From a bacterium (GTDB taxonomy: Bacteria > KSB1 > UBA2214): 32,770 nt of DNA. This document shows, piece by piece, positions 16,467 to 24,238 of this stretch. The stretch's first letter is position 1; every line of letters begins with the position of its first letter. The notes beneath the pieces are model-generated. The model was not told where the DNA came from, made no database searches, and saw only the letters and a list, made by a program, of their open reading frames with translations. The DNA lies in NCBI GenBank assembly GCA_029560815.1, contig JAKQKF010000136.1, positions 1 to 32,770 of the forward strand, given 5' to 3'. Position numbers and translations under genes: made by a program.

Positions 16467-17902
16467 GCCATGCCCTCCTTGCAGCCCGGCATTATCGCCA
16501 GACAGAGCTGGCGAAAATCGCCGCGGTCGATGGCCTTCAGCAGCCAAAGAGCCGCAATATAGACGCTGCAGCCGGCGGCGGCGCGCAGGATAAAATTCAC
16601 TCCCTGCGAGAAGTACAGGGTCAAGGCCAGCAGAGCGGCGGATGCAAGCAGAGCCAGGGTGCAGCGGTCGGGGCGCAGGGGATAGAGCAGAGCGTACACC
16701 GAACCGTACTCGACGGCGGCGAAGACAACCGATCCCGCCACCATGGCTGCTGCCGCGCCGGTCGCCGAAAACCCGGGAATCAGAAACAGATTGACGATCA
16801 CTACCGTCACCGCGGCCAGGAAATTGGCCCACAGGTCGCGCCCCTGCCGATGATGACTGACCAATGTATAGGCCAGGGCCGGAATGACGCCGTAAGGGAC
16901 CACCATCCACGCCAGCCAGCGCAGCACCGGAACCGCCGGAGCCATCGCCTCCCCGTAAAGAAACAGGATAATCGGCTCCGCCAGCAGGCTCAGCACAAAA
17001 GCCGCGCCGATGAAGAGCATCAACAGATAGTGCACCGCCCGCCGCAGCAGCTGGCTGTAAAGGGCGCGATCCTGGCTGGCGAGCCGCGCGGCGACCGGGA
17101 AGAGCGCCTGACTGAAGGCGACGGCGAAAAGAAGCATGTAGCTGATCAGCTTGTAGGCGGCTGAAAAATAACCCGCCGAGGTCTCCCCCTCCAGCCAGGT
17201 GAGGAGGACCACTGTGACGGACCAGAAAAGAGCGTTGCAGAAAGCGATCGAAAGGAAAAGCGGCACCTGCCGCAGCAGATAAGCGGTCATCCCGCGCTCA
17301 AGACGCCAGACGGGTCTGGCCACCCTGCTGCCGGCCAGATGGTAGAGCAGAGCGGCAGCGGCCACCTTGCTCAGGGCCAGCGCCGCGACCACGGCCATGA
17401 TGCCCCGGCCGGCGAGCAGCAGGCTCAGACCGAGCAGAATGAGCAGGCCGTTTTCAACCATCGTGCCCAGGCTGATGTACTGCATCTTTTCAGCGGCCGT
17501 GAGCATGGCGCGGCTCCAGTAAGCGACGCTGGTGAAGGGCAGAAGAAGCGCCAGCACGACGACGATGCGCAGGGTCCCGGGATCGGGACGGACCAGCCAG
17601 GCCGCACCGGCCATCAACAATCCGCCCGCCACCGAGCTCGCCAGACCGATGATCAGCATATGACCGAAATAGCCGGCCGCCGTGGCGGGATTCTGCGCCG
17701 CGTCCCGCGTCAGCACCGAAGAGAGGCCGAGGCTGGAGACCAGCTCAAAAAAGCCCATCAGGGCAAGCGCGAAGGAGATCGCCCCGAAAAGACCGGCGCC
17801 GAGAAAACGGGCGAGCAGGATCCAGAACAGCGCTGATCCGAGCCGGGCGACGACATCCGCCATTGAGCGCCAGACCGTATTTTTAATTAACGTTTGCAGC
17901 AT
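16463..17902 (-). CDS. Wzx-type polysaccharide flippase (MOP superfamily)
   Basis: 479 aa, with roughly 12-14 hydrophobic segments over the whole length. The N-terminal stretch 'LLARFLGAGLFGAISFALAL' and the pattern of short polar loops match Wzx/RfbX flippases, which move undecaprenyl-diphosphate-linked repeat units across the inner membrane. I chose the ATG at 17902 (MLQTLIKNT), with AAGG just upstream; a longer frame to 17965 lacks a better start. Its beginning overlaps the methyltransferase end by 20 bp and its stop overlaps the GT2 start, so translation is coupled on both sides. Together with the Wzy-like gene nearby it defines a Wzx/Wzy-dependent pathway. Confidence 0.9.
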   Translation of the reverse strand: MLQTLIKNTVWRSMADVVARLGSALFWILLARFLGAGLFGAISFALALMGFFELVSSLGLSSVLTRDAAQNPATAAGYFGHMLIIGLASSVAGGLLMAGAAWLVRPDPGTLRIVVVLALLLPFTSVAYWSRAMLTAAEKMQYISLGTMVENGLLILLGLSLLLAGRGIMAVVAALALSKVAAAALLYHLAGSRVARPVWRLERGMTAYLLRQVPLFLSIAFCNALFWSVTVVLLTWLEGETSAGYFSAAYKLISYMLLFAVAFSQALFPVAARLASQDRALYSQLLRRAVHYLLMLFIGAAFVLSLLAEPIILFLYGEAMAPAVPVLRWLAWMVVPYGVIPALAYTLVSHHRQGRDLWANFLAAVTVVIVNLFLIPGFSATGAAAAMVAGSVVFAAVEYGSVYALLYPLRPDRCTLALLASAALLALTLYFSQGVNFILRAAAGCSVYIAALWLLKAIDRGDFRQLCLAIMPGCKEGMA

Positions 17903-18734
17903 CTGCCTTCTCTTCACCGGAAACTGCGCCGGATTTCGCAGCAACCAACAACAGGCCGTTGCCATCGCGGTTGATACTGAAATAGTCGATGGCCATCAGC
18001 AGGAGCACAAAGGGGTGCACCAGTACCAGATAAAAGGGGAACAACAGCAGAAAGTAGGGACTGAACTGTACCGCCGTCACCAGGTCGTAAGCCAGCCGTC
18101 CGCAGGGGCCGTAGCTGAGCTCGCTCTGAAGCACCTGGAAACCGCACTGACGCAGCCGCGACTCGAGCAGCTGCGGGGTATAATAGCGGACATGGCCGTG
18201 CGGAAGCTCGTCGCCCGCCGCTCTGGTCATCGCCGCGATCCTGCGCTCAAGCGATTTCAGCACCCTCCGCTCCGAGAGCGGCACATAGATGAGCAGAAAA
18301 CCACGGTCATTCAGATGGGCATGGAAGCGCCTCAGCAGAGCGAGATCATCGGGGATGTGCTCGAGCACGCTGCAGCAGAGGATGAGATCCGCAGGCCGGC
18401 CCAGATCATCCCGGGTGATGTCGCCGGCGCGGACCTGCACCTGCTCCATACCGGTGCGCTGAAAGAAATCGGCCAGGTCAGCGGCCTGTCCAGCATCCTG
18501 CTCGATCGCCTCGATGCGCAGTGCGGGCGCCTTTCTGGCGAGAGCATAGCTGTGCTGTCCCATACCGCAGCCGGCATCGAGGGCCGCGCCCATCCCCTCG
18601 TCAGCAGCGAGGAGACGGCGCATCGCCCGGGCGATATACCATTCGCGCAGGGTGGTCAAAAAGATGATGCCGTACCCCGCCCGGCGCAGCCAGGTGCTGC
18701 GGCCGATCAGGCGGGAGATCTCCCTGGAATTCAT
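17883..18734 (-). CDS. SAM-dependent class I methyltransferase with a C-terminal membrane segment
   Basis: 283 aa. SAM-binding motif I is 'LDAGCGMGQHS' (52-62), followed by an acidic strand end ('IEAIEQD') and 'CCSVLEHIPDD', the usual Methyltransf_11/25 set. Near the C-terminus a hydrophobic stretch ('FSPYFLLLFPFYLVLVHPF') suggests it docks to or spans the inner membrane, uncommon for this family. I chose the ATG at 18734, one base after the Wzy-like stop (TGACATG); the open frame extends to a TTG at 18755, which seems less likely. Lying between polymerase and flippase, it probably methylates a sugar of the repeat unit or caps the chain. The target is inference. Confidence 0.87.
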   Translation of the reverse strand: MNSREISRLIGRSTWLRRAGYGIIFLTTLREWYIARAMRRLLAADEGMGAALDAGCGMGQHSYALARKAPALRIEAIEQDAGQAADLADFFQRTGMEQVQVRAGDITRDDLGRPADLILCCSVLEHIPDDLALLRRFHAHLNDRGFLLIYVPLSERRVLKSLERRIAAMTRAAGDELPHGHVRYYTPQLLESRLRQCGFQVLQSELSYGPCGRLAYDLVTAVQFSPYFLLLFPFYLVLVHPFVLLLMAIDYFSINRDGNGLLLVAAKSGAVSGEEKADAANVN

Positions 18735-18735
18735 G

Positions 18736-20232
18736 TCAGATTCTCTTCCCGGCAAGTTCTTCGGCCTGATCCCGCCAGTTTTTATCCAGATGGATCAAGG
18801 CCTCGGTGATGGCCGCAACGGTCCAGAAAAGATACATCAGGGTCAAAGACGACTTGTAGCCGTCCGCCAGGCTGGCGAGGAGAAAACAGACGACGCTGAC
18901 GAAAAGTCCCACCGCCACCTCGCGCAAAAACTTAACCCTGCTCTTCATCGCCTTCAGGGTGCGGACCAGAACGGCGGCGAGCAGCCAGATAAAGGCGGCG
19001 AAACCGAGCAGCCCGATCTCGGCCAGGATGAGCAGATAGTTGTTGTGCACTACCGCGATCTTGGTGAAGGGGTCGTCGATGTGCCAGTACTCGCGGATAT
19101 AGCTGTCATAATTGTTGACGCCCACGCCAAGCACCGGATGATCGTTGATAATCTCCAGGGCGACGCGCGCCGTGGTCAGGCGCGATTTGGCCGAACCATG
19201 GTCATCGCCGGTAAGACGGTTGTAGACGGTTTCGCCGTAAAAGAACGCCAGACCGGCCACCAGCAGGAGGGCCATCCCGATCCGTTTAAGGGTGCGCAGG
19301 GTGACAAGATTGCGCACAAGCACGAAGACCATCCCCGCCATCATCGCGATCAGAAAGGCGCCCCAGACGCTGCGCGACTGGGTGAGGATGAGGGCGACCA
19401 GACCGCCCATGGCGGCGAGAAGAGAGAGCACGAACATCTTGCGCTCCCGGGTGGTCAGCATCAGGATTGAGGCGATGGGCAGAATGAAGCCGAGATAGCG
19501 GGCAAAGCCGTTCACATTTCCGACCGTGCCGCCCGGACGCAGTACCATGCGCGCTTCCCGCTGATAGGCGACGAAATTGCTCAACTCGTCGGTTCCGACC
19601 AGTCCCAGCGCCGATCCGGAGTAGTACTGCGCCACCATGATCCCGGCCTCCATCACCAGGCCGAAGAGCAGGGCGGTGATCACCAGCCCCACATCCCGGG
19701 TGTCCCGGATGTTGTTGGCCAGATAGAGAAAAAAGATCAGCATTTTGACGTACATGGCGATGTCAAAGAGGCTGAGCGTGATATTCCGCGCCCCGAGCAT
19801 GGAAAAACTGCTCATGACAATCAGCGCCAGGGTCGGCAGGCTGATCGCCGGGAACCACTGGATGCGCTCCCGGTTGCGCTCGTGCACCGCCGTCACCAGC
19901 CACTGGATCAGCAGGATGAACAGGAGGATCTCCGTCGTCCCGATGGCGAGGCCGCTGTGGCCGGAGATGCTGCGCTGGTAAAAGAACTTGTAGTCGAGGC
20001 CCAGGGGGATCAGGAAAAGCATCCACCACATGACAAATCGGCGTAGATCCCTGACAATCGCCAGCACGAAGGGCATGAGCAGGCCGATAAAAGCGTACAT
20101 CGACCAGCCTTCGCGCAGGCCCCAGATGAACCATGCGGCGCTGGAGACCCCGATCGCGATCGCCGCCAGAATGAGCAGATTGATGATCTGCTGTAGTTTG
20201 GATCGCTCTTCATTCACACTGTAGGTATTCAT
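18736..20232 (-). CDS. O-antigen polymerase/ligase family protein (Wzy/WaaL)
   Basis: 498 aa with about 12 TM helices. The Wzy_C signature is clear: 'LILTQSRSVWGAF' (281-293), then a large periplasmic loop (about 332-395) with 'HPVLGVGVNNY' (365-375) and 'VVHNNYLLILAEIGLLG' (394-410) including His396. Wzy enzymes polymerise the flipped repeat units; WaaL ligases join glycan to an acceptor, and the two cannot be told apart by sequence alone. Being the only such gene in the window, next to Wzx, it is most simply the polymerase. It begins 43 bp after the kinase-like gene. The ribosome site is weak (GGAAGG is placed about 14 nt away), so its translation may be low. Confidence 0.88.
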   Translation of the reverse strand: MNTYSVNEERSKLQQIINLLILAAIAIGVSSAAWFIWGLREGWSMYAFIGLLMPFVLAIVRDLRRFVMWWMLFLIPLGLDYKFFYQRSISGHSGLAIGTTEILLFILLIQWLVTAVHERNRERIQWFPAISLPTLALIVMSSFSMLGARNITLSLFDIAMYVKMLIFFLYLANNIRDTRDVGLVITALLFGLVMEAGIMVAQYYSGSALGLVGTDELSNFVAYQREARMVLRPGGTVGNVNGFARYLGFILPIASILMLTTRERKMFVLSLLAAMGGLVALILTQSRSVWGAFLIAMMAGMVFVLVRNLVTLRTLKRIGMALLLVAGLAFFYGETVYNRLTGDDHGSAKSRLTTARVALEIINDHPVLGVGVNNYDSYIREYWHIDDPFTKIAVVHNNYLLILAEIGLLGFAAFIWLLAAVLVRTLKAMKSRVKFLREVAVGLFVSVVCFLLASLADGYKSSLTLMYLFWTVAAITEALIHLDKNWRDQAEELAGKRI

Positions 20233-20275
20233 ACCCGTAACTGCACCTTCCTGATTATGCGCCGGTCCGGATTCC

Positions 20276-21253
20276 CTAAATGAGACGGCTGTAAAAGCCG
20301 TCCGGGATGGTGATCTTTTGCCGGTTCAGTGCGACCCCGAGCAGGTTGGCCTGGGCGACCGAAAGCTTGCGCTTCGCATTCTGGGCCACTTCCCAGCGGG
20401 TCTGCCCCGCGCGCACGACCAGGATCACGCCGTCGGAGAGGGCCGAAAGCGAAAGGGCATCGACATAGTTGAGCACAGCCGGGGCATCGATGATGACGTA
20501 GCGAAACTCCTCGCGCCAGACTTTGACCAGATCGCGCAGCGCCTCGGCTCCGACGATATCGGCCGGTTTGCCCTTGGCCACGCCCGCGGTGATGATGTGC
20601 AGGTCGCCCTGACGGAGGCACCTGGTCATCTTGCGCCAATCCCGTTTCTCTTCGATGATCTCCGCCAGCCCCTCTTCCTGCTCGACTCCGAAAAAGCGGT
20701 GCAGGGCGGGATTATAGAGATTGGCATCGACCAGGAGGATGCCGCCCTGCTTGATCGCCTGGATCAGGGCCTCGGCGGCTTCGCGCTGGATATAATCTGT
20801 GAACTGGGATTGAAAGATCTCCTCACTGCGCAGCTGCTCCTGCCCGCCGGTTTCCGGCGTCACACCGGTCCCATCGGCCGCCAGGACCTGCTCCGGATCA
20901 CCCGTCACCACCATCTCCGTCCCGGCAATAAAGCTGTTCGCAGCCGCCTCGGCCTCCACCTTTTCGGTCAGCTGCTTCTCCATACCGCTGGAGAGCAGAA
21001 AGGCGAGCAGGGTGGCGATCGTCGAGGACCCCTCGCCCGAGATCGAGCTGGCGACGGTGAGGACGCGCATCTGGCTGCGCTGTCCGGCGATGCGGATATA
21101 TTCGCGCAAATCGTAAAAATCGGAGAGGACCTCTTCCGGCAGCGAGTAGGGAAGGATGCCGGTGCGTCCGGACTGTTCCCCGGCCGGCCAGAGCGGTGCG
21201 GCAATGCCCTCTTTGGCGTCAATTTTTTCCAGTTCATCAAAGATCGCACTCAT
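20276..21253 (-). CDS. BY-kinase-like (CpsD/CapB-family) protein lacking the Walker A lysine
   Basis: 325 aa, separate from the Wzz-type partner. It has the BY-kinase order: Walker A region 'SSISGEGSSTIATLLAFLL' (69-87), Walker A' 'ILLVDANLYNPALHRFFG' (172-189), and Walker B 'YVIIDAPAVLNYVDALSLS' followed by 'DGVILVVRAGQT'. Two things are odd. The Walker A Lys of GEGKS/T is Ser (residue 76), and about 75 extra residues, rich in Glu and Gln, lie between Walker A and A' (about 90-166), where relatives have around 20 in all. The C-terminus has a single Tyr ('GFYSRLI') instead of a tyrosine cluster. ATP binding is doubtful; it may be a regulatory pseudo-kinase working with Wzz. The ATG at 21253 has GAGGTG upstream; another ATG at 21265 is possible. 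Confidence 0.83.
   Translation of the reverse strand: MSAIFDELEKIDAKEGIAAPLWPAGEQSGRTGILPYSLPEEVLSDFYDLREYIRIAGQRSQMRVLTVASSISGEGSSTIATLLAFLLSSGMEKQLTEKVEAEAAANSFIAGTEMVVTGDPEQVLAADGTGVTPETGGQEQLRSEEIFQSQFTDYIQREAAEALIQAIKQGGILLVDANLYNPALHRFFGVEQEEGLAEIIEEKRDWRKMTRCLRQGDLHIITAGVAKGKPADIVGAEALRDLVKVWREEFRYVIIDAPAVLNYVDALSLSALSDGVILVVRAGQTRWEVAQNAKRKLSVAQANLLGVALNRQKITIPDGFYSRLI
20756..20986 (-). other. Insertion segment inside the BY-kinase-like gene
   Basis: Codons for about residues 90-166 of the kinase-like protein, lying between the Walker A and Walker A' motifs. It is acidic and Gln-rich ('AEAAANSFIAG', 'SEEIFQSQFTDYIQREAAEA'), with no motif I recognise. It is in frame and its codon use looks like the rest of the gene, so it is not a recent insertion element. 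Boundaries are approximate. Confidence 0.55.
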
Positions 21254-21292
21254 GGGACACCTCATCGTTTGTATTAAAAAATTAATAATTTA

Positions 21293-22396
21293 CTAAAAAA
21301 TCGAAAGTTCACCCAGATCGAGGCCGTCAAATCCCGCTGCAAATTCAAGCTCCACCGCGGGCTGAAGGCGGGGCCGCTTCCGGGCGGGGGCCGCGTCGAC
21401 ATCGCCGGCGGCAGGGGCGGAACAGATCCCGGCAGCTCTCTCCACAATGTCCGCTGCAGCTGCAGCCGCGCTGCCGGTGACTGTCATGTCGCTCTCCCCT
21501 TCCGCTCCGGCGGCCGGTTGCTCTTCCGCATCACAAATGGCAGCCGGCTTCTCCTCCGGATCGCATCCGGCGGCCGGGGTGGTATCCGCCGTCATCACCT
21601 TGTCCTCCTGCACCAGATCGAGGATGAGCGCTGCATCAATCTGCTTGACCTTCTGCGCGGCCGCCGCCATCAGGGCGTTGTCACAAACCTGATTGATGAG
21701 GCGGGGTATACCATCGCTGACCTCGAAAATGACCTGCAGGGCCGCAGCAGTAAAAATCTCCTGCTTGCGGGCCCCCGCCACCTTGAGCCGGTGCCGGATG
21801 TAGGCTGCGGTATCGGGCTCGTTGAGCCGGTGCAGGGTCGCCTTCAGGCTGATACGCTGCTTCAGCTGCACCAGGGCCGGATCGTTGAGATAGCGATCCA
21901 GCTGCGGCTGGCCGCTGAGGATGACCTGCAGCAGCTTCTGGCTTGCGGTCTCCAGATTGGAGAGCTGGCGGATCTCCTCGAGCACTTCCGGCTTGAGATT
22001 TTGCGCCTCGTCGATGATCAGGAGCGTAAACCGGCCCTGTTCGTACTCGCGAATCAGGAAAGTGTAGAGCTCGATGAGCAGATCGCCGAGGTCCTCTCCC
22101 TTCGGTGTAAAGCCGAAATCGCGGCAGATATAGCGGAGCAGCTCGCGTGAATTCATCGTTGTATTGAAAACCCAGGCGAACCGCACCTTGTCGTTGAAGC
22201 CCTTGAGGAGGGTGCGGATGAGCATGCTCTTGCCGAGGCCGGGCTCGCCGATGATGGCATTGATGCCGCGCCGGCTGGCGACCGAGGTCATGATGCGATC
22301 GAGCGCCTCCTGATGCACCGCGCTCTTGTAGAGAAACCGCGGGTCCGGAGTGGTCGCAAAGGGTTCTTCACGCAGATGGAAATGTCTTAAATACAT
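21293..22396 (-). CDS. ExeA/GspA-like AAA+ ATPase (exopolysaccharide-locus type)
   Basis: 367 aa. The start 'MYLRHFHLREEPFATTPDPRF' is characteristic of ExeA-like and XrtA-associated ATPases. Walker A 'GEPGLGKS' is at 50-57 and Walker B 'LLIIDEAQNL' at 125-134 (D129, E130), with sensor-like 'SGQPQLDRYL' and 'RISLKATLHRLN' after it. The AAA core ends near 265. The remaining 100 residues are low-complexity, Ala/Pro/Glu-rich, with three short repeats and a hydrophobic end ('FDGLDLGELSIF') that could be a docking tail. GAGG lies about 5 nt before the ATG. Members in polysaccharide loci are usually next to the kinase gene, as here. The intact P-loop contrasts with the degenerate one of the neighbour. 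Its exact task in secretion is unproven. Confidence 0.9.
   Translation of the reverse strand: MYLRHFHLREEPFATTPDPRFLYKSAVHQEALDRIMTSVASRRGINAIIGEPGLGKSMLIRTLLKGFNDKVRFAWVFNTTMNSRELLRYICRDFGFTPKGEDLGDLLIELYTFLIREYEQGRFTLLIIDEAQNLKPEVLEEIRQLSNLETASQKLLQVILSGQPQLDRYLNDPALVQLKQRISLKATLHRLNEPDTAAYIRHRLKVAGARKQEIFTAAALQVIFEVSDGIPRLINQVCDNALMAAAAQKVKQIDAALILDLVQEDKVMTADTTPAAGCDPEEKPAAICDAEEQPAAGAEGESDMTVTGSAAAAAADIVERAAGICSAPAAGDVDAAPARKRPRLQPAVELEFAAGFDGLDLGELSIF
21494..21577 (-). repeat. Three imperfect ~30-bp in-frame repeats in the ATPase C-terminal tail
   Basis: Residues 274-301 of the ATPase read PAAGCDPEEK, PAAICDAEEQ and PAAGAEGE. The tandem units are about 10 codons each, and the third is shortened. 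They lie in the flexible tail after the AAA core, where repeat number could vary among strains. Confidence 0.7.
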
Positions 22397-22420
22397 GGTA
22401 TCCTCATCAGATCTTCGGGA

Positions 22421-22666
22421 TCAGTCATGGTTATGTGATGCAAGCTCTCTCTTGTTGCCGGCGAGCGGGGCCGGTTTTTCGGCGCCGAACAATTCATCGA
22501 CCGGGACACCGAAAATCTCCGCCGCTTTGCGCTTGAACTCCTGAGTGGCTTCAACGCGATTGTTCTCCACCATGGACAAATAGGTCGCGCTGCATCCGAG
22601 CAGGAATGCCAACTCATATTGCTTGAGTTCAGCTTCCCAGCGTTTGATTTTCAACATATTTTTCAT
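22421..22666 (-). CDS. XRE-family helix-turn-helix regulator, 81 aa
   Basis: Single Cro/C1-type HTH domain: 'LKQYELAFLLGCSATYLSMV' followed by 'ENNRVEAT' (about residues 14-41), then 'RKAAEIFGVPVDELFGAEKP', the standard ending of this family, and a short polar tail with 'HNHD'. I chose the ATG at 22666, with GGAG 8 nt upstream; an ATG at 22720 would add 18 acidic residues but has no ribosome site. It sits inside the operon between the Wzz-like gene and the ATPase, so it may feed back on the operon or on a distant target. It lacks a ligand or oligomerisation domain. The family call is firm; its target is unknown. Confidence 0.87.
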   Translation of the reverse strand: MKNMLKIKRWEAELKQYELAFLLGCSATYLSMVENNRVEATQEFKRKAAEIFGVPVDELFGAEKPAPLAGNKRELASHNHD

Positions 22667-22746
22667 TTCCGGATCTCCATTATCTTGGTCAACAGCTTCC
22701 GTTGCTTCACTCTCCAGCATTCATATTGCTGTCATGACACTGCTGT

Positions 22747-24207
22747 CTACTCTTCCGCGCCCGGCTTTTTTTCAGTGCCCGGCTGATTCTGTCTGCCGAG
22801 AGGCCCCTGAAAATCGCCGATGGTGGCCAGAATCGGCAGACCCAGGCAGTTATGGACGTCTTCGGCACTGTTGACCGAATGGTCGAAATACTCCATGAAG
22901 AACGCCACACCCAATGCAACCACGAGCCCGAGGAGCAGACCCAGGGCGATCCACAGGGGACGATTCGGGCTGACCGGACGCTGCGGGACCGACGCCGCTT
23001 CAAGGACTTTCACCTGGACCAGATGCTCCTGGCGGTTGGCCGCGAGGCGGGCCTGCTCGCGCTGACGGAGCAGCATCGAATAGACCGACTTGAGATCGTC
23101 GATGCCAATGGTCAGCTTGCCCAGATCGTACTCCTTGCGCGAAAGATCGGTGACGTTGTAGGCAACTTGCGCCATACTCCCGGTCAGGGCCCGTTCCTCC
23201 GCCTGTTTGGCCTTGATATCGATCTCTTCCCCCTGGACCAGTTCCTGAACCGCCTGATCGATCTTCTTCTTGTTCTCATCGATCTGGGCCAGGACGGAGG
23301 CCATTTCGGGATGATTGGGGGTGTATTTTTGTTCGAGACTGCTCTTCCTGATCTCCAGGCCGAGCAGGGTTTTGCTCAGTTCGTTGATGTAAAGATAGCG
23401 CCCGCCCGAATTGCCGCTCTCGGTGTTGGGGATGACGATCTCGCCACCCTCGGCGAGCTGCTCGCGGATCACCTTGAGCCGGGCCTCCTTGGAGAGACGC
23501 TCGGTGCGCACCTCGGTCAGCCGCTTGTCGTAATCAGCCAGGGTCTCAAAGAGAATGGAGGACTGGCGGTCCACGGAAAGCACCCGTTCGCGCGCCTTGT
23601 ATTCCATCCCCTTCTTCTCCAGATCATCGATCTGGGCGCCTACCTGCTCGATCTGCTTGTCAAAGTATTCGGCTTCACGCTCGTCGCGCTCCAGCCCGGG
23701 CCGCTGCTTGATATACTGCTCGACCACCTGGCCGACAATGCTGGCGGCGAGGGCGGGATTGCGGCTTTCATAACTCACCCGCAGGACGTTGGAGTCCTTT
23801 TCCCGCTCGACCTCGAGTTCAGTGCCCAGCAGCTCGATGGCGCGATCCCGGTCCGAAGCGGTCGGCTCCGCGGGCGATCCCTTGCTGCGGTCCAGTCCCA
23901 GCGTTGCCACCACCGGCTCCAGAATGCTGCGCATCGTCATGATGATGGGCTCGGAGCTCAGGCGCTCGTAGTAGGACTTGTCATGGATCTGGATGAGGCT
24001 CAACAGATGCTCTTTCTCGATGTCCAGCTGATAGTTGATCATCAGCCGGGCGTTGGCGCGGTAGGTCGGCGGCACCAGAAACGCCGCAACCGTGATCACC
24101 CCAACGATGGCGAGAAAGAGGAACAGAACTACTCGCCGTCGCTTGTGCAGTACGCCCATGAAACTCTGCGGCGACATGGGGCTGTCATACTTGCTGTACT
24201 GAATCAT
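22747..24207 (-). CDS. Wzz/GumC-type polysaccharide co-polymerase (chain-length determinant)
   Basis: 486 aa. TM1 is at about residues 24-45 and TM2 at about 417-438, with a long periplasmic region between them holding extended coiled coils (about 170-280 and 300-395). 'YRANARLMINYQ' after TM1 is the Wzz start, 'LEIRKSSLEQKYTPNHPEM' corresponds to the GNVR domain, and 'PQRPVSPNRP' before TM2 is the proline-rich motif. The cytoplasmic tail is about 45 residues with no kinase domain, so it belongs to the split type that works with a separate BY-kinase. GAGGAG sits 6 nt before the ATG. It sets polymer length and bridges polymerase and Wza-type exporter. Such proteins normally stimulate their kinase partner through the tail; here the partner looks degenerate. 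Confidence 0.92.
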   Translation of the reverse strand: MIQYSKYDSPMSPQSFMGVLHKRRRVVLFLFLAIVGVITVAAFLVPPTYRANARLMINYQLDIEKEHLLSLIQIHDKSYYERLSSEPIIMTMRSILEPVVATLGLDRSKGSPAEPTASDRDRAIELLGTELEVEREKDSNVLRVSYESRNPALAASIVGQVVEQYIKQRPGLERDEREAEYFDKQIEQVGAQIDDLEKKGMEYKARERVLSVDRQSSILFETLADYDKRLTEVRTERLSKEARLKVIREQLAEGGEIVIPNTESGNSGGRYLYINELSKTLLGLEIRKSSLEQKYTPNHPEMASVLAQIDENKKKIDQAVQELVQGEEIDIKAKQAEERALTGSMAQVAYNVTDLSRKEYDLGKLTIGIDDLKSVYSMLLRQREQARLAANRQEHLVQVKVLEAASVPQRPVSPNRPLWIALGLLLGLVVALGVAFFMEYFDHSVNSAEDVHNCLGLPILATIGDFQGPLGRQNQPGTEKKPGAEE

Positions 24208-24238
24208 GGCACTCTCCTCGTGCTAAACGAATGATGGC

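Noticed and set aside
22852..24234. Plus-strand ORF of 460 codons opposite the Wzz-like gene
   Set aside because: Shadow of a clearly recognised gene; the translated protein has no domain pattern.
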